Below, one piece after another: positions 57,545 to 64,000 of a stretch of 64,000 nucleotides of DNA. The notes below the pieces were generated by a model. That model was not told where the DNA came from, ran no database searches, and saw nothing but the letters and a program-made list of their open reading frames with translations. Within the stretch, counting starts at the first letter, position 1; each line of letters begins with the position of its first letter. The position numbers and the translations under genes were made by a program. The stretch covers positions 119,041,888 through 119,105,887 of the forward strand of contig NC_081181.1 of NCBI RefSeq assembly GCF_029867415.1, given 5' to 3'. Source of the DNA: Vicia villosa (Eukaryota; Streptophyta; Magnoliopsida; Fabales; Fabaceae).

Positions 57545-58881
57545 TGTTGAAGTTGTATAGAGGTAAGCAACAAAAGATTTGAAAATATTACTCCGGGATT
57601 TATCGTGTTCACAAAGACGGTGAGAACGCCATTCAACAGTTTCTAAGGTTTCGAACTCGGGTTTGAATGAACAAAAGTGTAAAAACGGAAATATAAATAT
57701 TAACACAAAATAATTCATTCTTCGGAAAGATAAGATTTATCAAGCATTGAATATGATCTACTTCTCATAAACTTAAACTTATCGACCAGTTATACTCAGC
57801 CTACGATACTCGTTTATATTATCACGTATCTCTCACATCAGCGTCCATCTCTGGAGCACCTACGAGATTAACTCACAACCAAGGTTATCTCTAACGCAAA
57901 GTCGTGAGAACATCCGTATTCTCGCGTCGGCAATCTCTCGCGCGCCGCTCAAACACGAAAGCATTAAGTACAGATACCCACAGCGAACGTTAGCTCTAAA
58001 TCTATCTCTAGAGTTCAGAAACTAACAGATAATAATCCTAGATAAGGATTCAAGAAGTTTATCTCTAAAACAACCCAAGTCCCGAACACAGAGCAAAAAT
58101 CTAAGACAACAATCAACACAGATTTGTAAGGAAAGTTTTATATAACGCCATAGGCGACAAATATACATGAGTTTGAAGCAAATACATACACAAAACCCAA
58201 CTATGAGAGAAAACAAAAAGAGGAAGAGAAATGAACCGAAAATCTCCCGTTTTGTCATCTCCGTTCGACGCTCAATCCACCTATAATCATCCAAATGCAA
58301 GCTCCATAGTTGTTTTCTAACCTAATCTACCCTAAGAATGAAGGTTTGATGAGTTGGGAACAAATACCCCAAAACATAACCTAAAAAATATGATTTTTGC
58401 CCCTTTTAACGAGCTGCTATATTAGGAAATCTCGCTTAGCGAGATTGATCTCGCTTAGTGAGATTGATCTCGCTAAGCGGGTAGGAGAAAAAACAAAATT
58501 TGTTTTCGCCATAACTTGAGAACCGTAACTCCGAATTGCGCCCGGTTCGAAGCGCTGGAAAACTTATTCAATGCTCTATCTAACAATGACTAAATGACAA
58601 CCAAATTGATGATTTTTATCATCCTTATTTTGAGTCTTATTCTTTGATGAATTGGTAAAATTTGCATTCTTGTAGCCTTTGGTCTTTATTACTCAATGCT
58701 CCAAATATGCATGAATACTTATAGAATGAATGGAAAACTATTAATTGGTATAAAAATGAATCAAAAGCACAAGTATGCACATATTTACACAAAAGTTAGG
58801 ATTTTATTACAAAAACCATAAGAATAGAATCGATAAGTGCCACAAATATGTACTCAAAATATCGACATTTTGGCACTTATT
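57545..58881 (-). repeat. 5' LTR of the Athila-like element (about 1337 bp)
   Basis: Inner end set by the primer-binding site, outer end by the TAATAAGTGCC start beside LINE-3 endonuclease sequence. It contains about 44 bp more than the left LTR near 58408-58480, made of CTCGCTTAGCGAGATTGAT-like units. Confidence 0.7.
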
Positions 58882-59083
58882 AATCCTACCATTAGCATGA
58901 TCTAGGTAATTATCCAAAAATCTACCCCTCAAGTGCAGAGATTCCCTTATCTTATTAGACTTATTCTGTTTGACTCTAGTTTCAATCAAGATAACAATAA
59001 TAGGGTGAAGCTGAAGGAGACGGGAGCTAATCTCCCTAAGCTTCCCATTTTATTTACCCCCTAACATTCCAAGCCACAATCAT
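58882..59083 (-). pseudogene. LINE-3 ORF2 start: endonuclease fragment
   Basis: Begins MIVAWNVRG at 59083, overlapping the ORF1 stop as ATGA. A frameshift is needed to reach VILIETRVKQNKSNKIRE and FLDNYLDHANGRI, the first catalytic blocks of the L1 endonuclease. Sequence then passes into the Athila-like LTR. Everything from about residue 70 to the reverse transcriptase is lost. Confidence 0.8.
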
Positions 59084-60236
59084 TGACCACTATCTAATGG
59101 CAATAGAGTGTAACTTTCAATCTATATTGCATGAAAGAGATTCTCACATTGAATGCTCTTAGGTGTAAGTGTTAAAGGTTGAGTACTCTTACCTTTCCTA
59201 GTTCTTCTTATGGTGAGCCAGTCATCAGCCTATGTTGTCTCAGAGGTGCTTGCCTTGATAGGTTTATTGTTCTTGGCTTCATTCTCTTTTGGCTCTCTCT
59301 GCTTGATTTCATCCTCCTTAGGCTTTCCTTTTGGGATCCATTGTTTCTGCATCTTAGGTTCACATTTGTGTCCCATTTTCTAACATGTTTCACAAAATAA
59401 GGGTTTCCATTCATATTCAATCGGTTGCTTCAGAATGTGTCCTTTTCTTTCCTTAACTGTAACTTTAGATGGTAAAGTTTGTGTAATGTCGACTTCAACC
59501 AAAATGCGAGCATATGAAACCCGTAGCTTATGTGCTGTACATTCATCAGTGACCAGAGGTGTACCAATTGCGCTTCCAATTTTGCTGAGGCATTTTGGTC
59601 CCCATAAGTGGAGGGGAAGCTGAGGCAGCTTGATCCATATCGGGAGAGTTCTCAACATATCTTGTTTCAGGTTGAAACCCGGTGTCCACTCCTTAATCAA
59701 TACAGGCATGTTCCGGATGGTATAAGGACCTTTCATCAGCACCAAATTCTTATGCTTTAGGGACCGGAACCTGAGAATGAAATAGCCCTCCTCGTGATAG
59801 AACATATCACGGAGAGAAACAAAGCTCCAAGTCTTCATCATGAATTGTTTCACTGCATTCATACTCAGATCACCCCCAAGACATACAGGATTAAAGCTTA
59901 TTCCTAATACAACAATTTGGATTCCATATCTTCATCAGCAATTTCAATCTTAATATCCCCATTCACCATTGTAAGTGCAATGAACTCGATAGCCGTGCCT
60001 TCTCCGGATTCTTGTTCTCATTGAGCACATCTGTCCACAACTTACGTGGTTCAGGTGGTTCTTTCTCTGATTCTCCGGTTGTGCCCTTATTAATCACCGT
60101 TTCCCCTTCCTTCATCTGTCAATACTCTATCGGGAATTTTCCCTGCTTCTGCTACAGTATCAGTATGAGTGCTAACGTTGCTCGTGGATCCTTCCGCCGG
60201 CGGTGGTACCGATTTTTGCGGTCGCCCTCGTCCCAT
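59080..60236 (-). pseudogene. LINE-3 ORF1 (DUF4283-type), broken
   Basis: Starts MGRGRPQKSVPPPAEGS at 60236, with the same GRGRP basic start as LINE-2. The DUF4283 domain (59862-59380) is well kept: KQFMMKTWSFVSLRDMFYH, MKGPYTIRNMPVLIKEWTPG, LPQLPLHLWGPKCLSKIG. A TAG stop interrupts the zinc knuckle CETC(stop)KMGHKC, and further stops follow. The total length of 1157 bp is not a multiple of three, so at least one frameshift exists. Likely inactive. Confidence 0.85.
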
Positions 60237-60261
60237 GAAAATCCCTTTGTATTTCTTAAAT

Positions 60262-60440
60262 CAATTGTTTTGGAAAGATGTAAAAACAATTCTAATTGAT
60301 TTATTTAAGAAAGTTATATTGAAAAGAGTACTAAGGATATTCGAACCCGGTTACAAAAACGAACTACGGAAACAAGGAGATTACACTCCAATTAAAACTT
60401 ACGCTAAATAATACAAATGGTGTTTGCAAAACCCGTAAAA
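60262..60440. other. Short gap between LINE-3 and the hAT-like element
   Basis: No gene. Probably part of the same split MITE. Confidence 0.45.
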
Positions 60441-60448
60441 GTTATAAT

Positions 60449-61362
60449 TAGGTGTGTTCAAAACCGAACCAGTTGAATAGGAAACCTAAAAATCAAACCA
60501 AACCAAATCGAAACCGCAAAAAATCGCACTCCGTTCGGATGTGTTTGGGCCATTTTATACCAAAATCGCGCGGTTCGGTTTAGTTTGCGGTTTGTATTTT
60601 ATAAATCAAACAAAACCGAACCAAACTGCATTATGTTACAACCCAAAATTCACTTTACTCATACAACATAAACTCTAACCTATTATGCCTTAGCCTTACG
60701 ATTATGAATGATTTCTCTTCCTCGCACTTAAGATTTCAATTTAAGTCTTCTCAAATTTCTACTAGTTGTATCATCACACATTCTCCTCATCATCTTTTCC
60801 AAGTACATCTTGCATCTTCTTCTCTAATCTCTCATTTCTTATGTTCTTTCTTTTTCACCTTATTATTTTTATTTTATTATTCTTTATTCCAATTATGTTT
60901 TTGATGCACCTCTTCTTCTCCAATCGTTCATCTCTTCTGTCTTTCTTTTGCATCTTCTATAATCTTTCATCTCTTATGTTTTTTCTATTTCAGTATATTT
61001 TTATATTTTTTTATGCTACAATTTTATGATTTTAATTCCACTTTTCTCTAATCTTATTTTTGTATATTAAATGAAAATTTGTTGTCCAAATATGATAAAT
61101 TTTGTTGTTATTTGAAAACTCATAAATGACTAAACGCGAAGCTATGTTGTCATCTATATGTGTATATGTATGACTCAATAATTTTTTTTTTGTAAAAAAA
61201 TGAACAAACTGAACCAATCCAAACTGCATTAGTTTGGTTCAGTTTGGTTCAGTTTTATTTTTAAAAATCAATCAAACTAAATCGAACCGTAAATTTTTTT
61301 CTCTTGTGGTTCGAATGACTTTTTACCTCAAAGTCACCCAAACCGCATCGCGAACATCCCTA
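60449..61362. mobile_element. hAT-like non-autonomous element (914 bp)
   Basis: Ends TAGGTGTGTTC and (reverse complement) TAGGGATGTTC, with inner arms rich in AAACCGAACCAAAC and GGTTTGGTTCAG motifs. GTTATAAT flanks both sides (60441-60448 and 61363-61370); the match can be extended to 10 bp, so the exact border is uncertain. An 8-bp duplication and TAGGG-type ends fit hAT. The centre is a pyrimidine-rich segment with short ORFs of no known family. Confidence 0.65.
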
Positions 61363-61574
61363 GTTATAATTGAGATGGATAATTTCTCCGATAAAGGATC
61401 ATCTCCCTAAACAACCAATTCTAATTAGTTGTTAATTATAGAAAACGTAAGAGAGAGTAAATTAAATACATTTTGCATTTAATTTTATTTTAGAAAAAAT
61501 AAAAATTAATTTTTTTCTCTTATATCTTAGGATAAATTTTTTTATCTTATATTTTGAGTCAGAGGGAGGGAGTA

Positions 61575-62169
61575 TATGGTGCAACATTTAGACATAGGAA
61601 CCATCGTAACATTAGATACAATTCTCTCAATCATGTACCCCTTTCGTTCTTTTTTAAGTGTTGTTTTAGAAGAATTTTTGGTTTCTTTTTAAGTGTTGTT
61701 TTATAGTTTAATATCATAATTTGTCAATTTTATCATTATTTTTTCAATAACTCCACTTCACATTTTTCATAAAATTAATTATTTTCTCAATTAGTTATTG
61801 AAAAAAATAAGAGAATGTATGATTGACAAAGCCGACCCAAAAGATATTGAGGCTTAAGACGAATTTTTAATAAAATTTAATAAAAGTATTTTTTTATTTT
61901 TAAAAATTAAAATTATTTATTAAATTCCTCTAATTGATTTTTTTTCATATGTTTTTTTGAGTTATATGTTATTTTCAATCAATAATGAAGGCAATTCATT
62001 CAATATTTATTTATACAATATTAATTATAAATAAATTTATTAATTTTAATATTAATTGTTATTATTGTTATAATTATTAACATTAATAATAATGTGAGTT
62101 TATGGTATAAAATAGTAAAATAAAAAATACTTAAATATTTTTACAATTTGTTTTTACAATTAAACTATA
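61575..62169. other. AT-rich region, one possible MITE end
   Basis: At 61636-61700, ACCCCTTTCGTTCTTTTTTA with AAGTGTTGTTTTAGAAGAA resembles one end of a Stowaway-type MITE (CTCCCTCCGTTCC...AAGTGTCGTTT), without a matching partner in view. Otherwise nothing. Confidence 0.4.
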
Positions 62170-62200
62170 CTAGTACTTTTACCTGTGCGATGCACATGAC
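62170..62200 (-). mobile_element. Helitron 3' terminus
   Basis: The minus strand reads TGTGCATCGCACA (hairpin with a five-pair stem), GGTAAAAGTA, CTAG, then T. This fits a Helitron end inserted between A and T. Its 5' end, which should lie to the right, was not found. Confidence 0.6.
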
Positions 62201-62528
62201 TATTAGGAAGATATATCATATTTTTATAAATGTAAAAAAAAAAAATTATATTTCATATGTTATGAATATAAAAATTACAATTAATTAGTGAAATTGGAAT
62301 TCTTGGAATTGGTAATTTGAAAAGAGTTGTATAAAAAATAAAAAGATTTGAATAATTAAATGCAACTATAGATTTAATAAGAATAGATTTAATAAGAAGT
62401 TAGGAGGGAAATTTATTAAGGATTAGGAGGGAAACTTGTATTTTGTTTTAATATATTAAGGATTTATGCTGTATAAATATGAGTAAAATGAGTATATATT
62501 ATAAATTGTATGGTGCTTGATTGGGCCA

Positions 62529-62620
<92 letters not shown>
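62529..62620. repeat. (ATT)n microsatellite, about 30 units
   Basis: 92 bp of pure ATT. It yields poly-Leu and poly-Asn ORFs on the two strands that are not genes. Confidence 0.95.
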
Positions 62621-63211
62621 GTTTAATTATTGACCTAATTAATAAAAATAACTTGTGTAGTGCTTGCGGTTCCTTTTTTTTTTTTTGGAGGGACTTTTGT
62701 TTTATTGATTCTCTCTCCAAATTAAATCAAAACAATAAATTAATTATCAATAATTGCTCTTATGTCCAGTAAAATAGTGAGACTTTAATACAAATAATAC
62801 ATAACCTAATATTAATGAAAAGAAAATAGAATCAGAGGCCCAAGGCAATGGCCTATGTAGCCTACCCCTAGGGTCGGGACCAGATGATTGAATTTATTTG
62901 GACCATGATCCTCCCTATCAAATTCAACGTAAAACACCACTGGACCAACTAACAATTTATTGCAAAATTATTGTTTTTATGTCAACTTATTTAATGATCA
63001 AAATATAAATTTACAAAGTCTTTATTAATATTACAATTTTCTTATATGCTATACAAAGTTATTTTAAATTTCAGTACTCATATATTTAGCATTTAATTGA
63101 TGGTTTATAATTTTTTTGTTATATAAAAACCATTTTTAATATAAAAAATATTAATTAAAATTAACTGACCTAGACAAATGAAGAGTGGATTGTCTCCGAC
63201 GAATTTATCAT
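62621..63211. other. Region without recognised genes
   Basis: AT-rich, with a less AT-rich patch at 62830-62940 (GAGGCCCAAGGCAATGGCC and TACCCCTAGGGTCGGGACC) that resembles a hAT-type terminal sequence but is not paired with certainty. Confidence 0.45.
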
Positions 63212-63239
63212 CACTACGCCAAATTTGTCTTTTAGTAGC

Positions 63240-63478
63240 GCATCTACGAAAGTGCTTTTAGGAAAAGCGCTGCTATAGGTTTCGCTAAAAAAAATTAAAA
63301 AACAAGTGAAAAAAGCGCTGGTAAAGGGGGTATGAAAGCGCTTTCTAAAAGCGCTGGTAAAGAGAGGGGGTATGAAAGCGCTTTAATAAAAGCGCTGGTA
63401 AAGGGGGGTATGAAAGCGCTTTAATAAAAGCACTGCTATAGGGGGGTATGAAAGCTCTTTAGTAAAAGCGCTGGCGTA
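63240..63478. repeat. Subterminal AGCGCT repeats of the CACTA element
   Basis: AGCGCT-centred motifs recur at 20-40 bp intervals in both orientations (TAAAAGCGCTGGTAAAG and GAAAGCGCTTT), about a dozen in 240 bp. In the CACTA group such repeats bind the transposase. Confidence 0.85.
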
Positions 63479-63499
63479 GGTAATTTTATAATTAAAATT

Positions 63500-64000
63500 G
63501 TTAAATCCTAAACTAACAAAACACGCGGAGCACCGTTTCTCCTCCTCATATTTCTCTCACATATTCTCTTCCTCCTCACAGTTCCTCTCCACGCCTCTGT
63601 TCATACTCCCTCCGTCGTTCTCCCGCCGTCGTACTCCTTCCGTTTGTGCTCCCTCCGCCGTTTGTACTCCCTCCGTTCCGGCTCACCCTTCTTTCAAAGG
63701 TGAGAAATGTTGAATCTTTATCTTCATATTTGAATTTGTGACATGTAAGAATTGTTTAAGTTGAGTAGTATTTAGAGTTAGAGATCACTAAATCTATGTA
63801 CTGTTTTATGATGTTTTAGGGTTTATCTTCATATTCTGAAAATTGATGACCATTATTGGTTGTTTGTCACTATTTTTTGCAGGAAAAGAAACGTTTGATT
63901 GGTTTTCAATTCAGTTTGGTTCACGGATTTTTCTGAACAACCCTTCTGAGGTTTGTATTCGTTGGAAATTCTGTTTCAGTTAGTTTGTTCTCTGTTATCA
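63500..64000 (+). other. Possible 5' exon region of a gene inside the CACTA element
   Basis: After the subterminal repeats the sequence becomes pyrimidine- and Ser/Pro-codon-rich (63530-63700). A good 5' splice site (CAAAGGTGAGAAATG) follows near 63697. TTTTTTGCAGGAAAAG near 63875 and TCTGAGGTTTGTATTC near 63945 look like intron borders of a following exon. This could be the 5' UTR of the transposase or of a captured gene. No protein family can be named from the part visible. Confidence 0.4.

Larger units (their letters stand above)
53941..58881 (-). mobile_element. Athila-like gypsy element, one LTR truncated, non-coding interior
   Basis: Direct repeats 53941-54869 and about 57900-58881 are parts of LTRs whose minus-strand start is TGATAAGTCCTAAAATGTCG (TAATAAGTGCC in the right copy). 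A purine tract follows the left copy, and a primer-binding site lies inside the right one. The left LTR stops about 400 bp short, where it meets LINE-3 sequence. The interior (54870-57544) has no retroviral ORF. A deletion that removed both the LTR end and part of LINE-3 explains the missing duplication. Confidence 0.72.
52233..60251 (-). mobile_element. LINE-3: decayed L1 element of the LINE-2 family, interrupted
   Basis: The minus-strand order is ORF1 (60236-59080), endonuclease start (59083-58882), a gypsy insertion, then reverse transcriptase fragments (53940-52400) and a T-rich left end. A 10-bp repeat TTTCTTAAAT lies at 52223-52232 and 60252-60261 as the likely target duplication. Sequence is similar to LINE-2 but carries stops, frameshifts and deletions. 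Most of the endonuclease and the start of the reverse transcriptase are missing at the gypsy insertion. Confidence 0.82.
52134..61572. mobile_element. Possible Stowaway-type MITE split by LINE-3 and a hAT-like element
   Basis: The left end CTCTCTCCCGGTCCTAAAAT plus TATATATAAGACAAAA mirrors the right end ATCTTATATTTTGAGTCAGA plus GGGAGGGAG. Both are flanked by TA (52132-52133 and 61573-61574). Once LINE-3 (52233-60251) and the hAT-like element (60449-61362) are removed, about 0.5 kb remains. The CTCCCTCC...GGAGGGAG terminal form and TA duplication fit Stowaway/mariner MITEs. Pairing of such distant ends is inference. Confidence 0.42.
63212..64000 (+). mobile_element. CACTA (En/Spm) transposon end, continues past the window
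   Basis: Begins CACTACGCCAAATTTGTCTT, a CACTA terminal sequence, preceded by CAT as a possible 3-bp duplication half. It is followed by about 260 bp of subterminal repeats built on AAAAGCGCTGGTAAAGG and GAAAGCGCTTTAATAAAAGC. The other end is outside the window. Confidence 0.8.

Noticed and set aside
60704..61029. Possible secreted peptide with a hydrophobic Phe/Leu-rich stretch
   Set aside because: Lies in the pyrimidine-rich centre of the hAT-like element. Phe/Leu/Ser richness follows from T/C composition in two overlapping frames.
62499..62772. Poly-Leu and poly-Asn frames
   Set aside because: Translations of the (ATT)n microsatellite, not genes.
61832..62880. A hAT element bounded by GCCGACCC (61842) and GGGTCGGG (62871)
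   Set aside because: The ends resemble each other in reverse orientation and both lie near GAGGC motifs, but the arms match poorly and no duplication was found.

Overview
This is plant nuclear DNA made almost entirely of transposable elements. I see no single-copy host gene that I can defend. The transposon set points to a legume, most likely tribe Fabeae (pea, vetch, faba bean, lentil group). The indicators are an Ogre-type LTR retrotransposon (LTR starting TGTCATACCCC, primer-binding site TGGCGACTCTGCTGGGGA), a Sirevirus-type Ty1/copia element with an env-like ORF, long gypsy LTRs starting TGTAACACCCC, plant L1 LINEs and AT-rich Helitrons. The species call is inference.

Left part (1-25,095) is a nested stack read mostly on the minus strand. 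A Helitron-type helicase pseudogene (pieces at 24,906-25,095 and 21,516-21,742) is broken by gypsy-2 (LTR remnant 14,609-15,363, non-coding interior, intact LTR 18,957-21,515). A Sirevirus-like copia element (8,360-14,608) sits inside one LTR of gypsy-2. It keeps gag and an env-like ORF but has lost nearly all of pol. Gypsy-1 (1-8,359, cut by the window start) is inserted in the env-like ORF. Gypsy-1 has decayed pol, yet its two LTRs look identical.

Middle part (21,743-51,101) is very AT-rich Helitron territory. It holds three Helitron-like 5' termini (24,905, 27,941, 51,101, all minus strand) and a canonical 3' terminus with a GC hairpin at 27,937. The best reading is one Helitron spanning 27,937-51,101 on the minus strand. 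It was later enlarged by a Mutator-like MITE (28,666-29,150, 9-bp duplication), a 5'-truncated LINE with RNase H (LINE-1, 29,310-31,925, 14-bp duplication) and a full-coding LINE (LINE-2, 33,069-48,538). LINE-2 was itself split by a young non-autonomous Ogre-like element (35,572-46,397, 5-bp duplication GGCAG). Removing that element restores an ORF2 of exactly 1,118 codons including stop. The Ogre-like element carries two tandem arrays (41/42 bp and 47 bp) before its 3' LTR and a tRNA-like A-box/B-box segment in each LTR.

Right part (51,102-64,000) holds a third LINE (LINE-3, 52,233-60,251), decayed and split by an Athila-like gypsy element (53,941-58,881). The whole lies between two ends resembling one Stowaway-type MITE. 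A hAT-like 0.9-kb element (60,449-61,362), a further Helitron 3' terminus (62,170), an (ATT)n tract, and a CACTA transposon end (from 63,212) running off the window complete it.

The genes do not form a cellular pathway. The functional story is retrotransposon parasitism: three LTR elements with little LTR divergence lack a usable pol and must have been moved by proteins from elsewhere.
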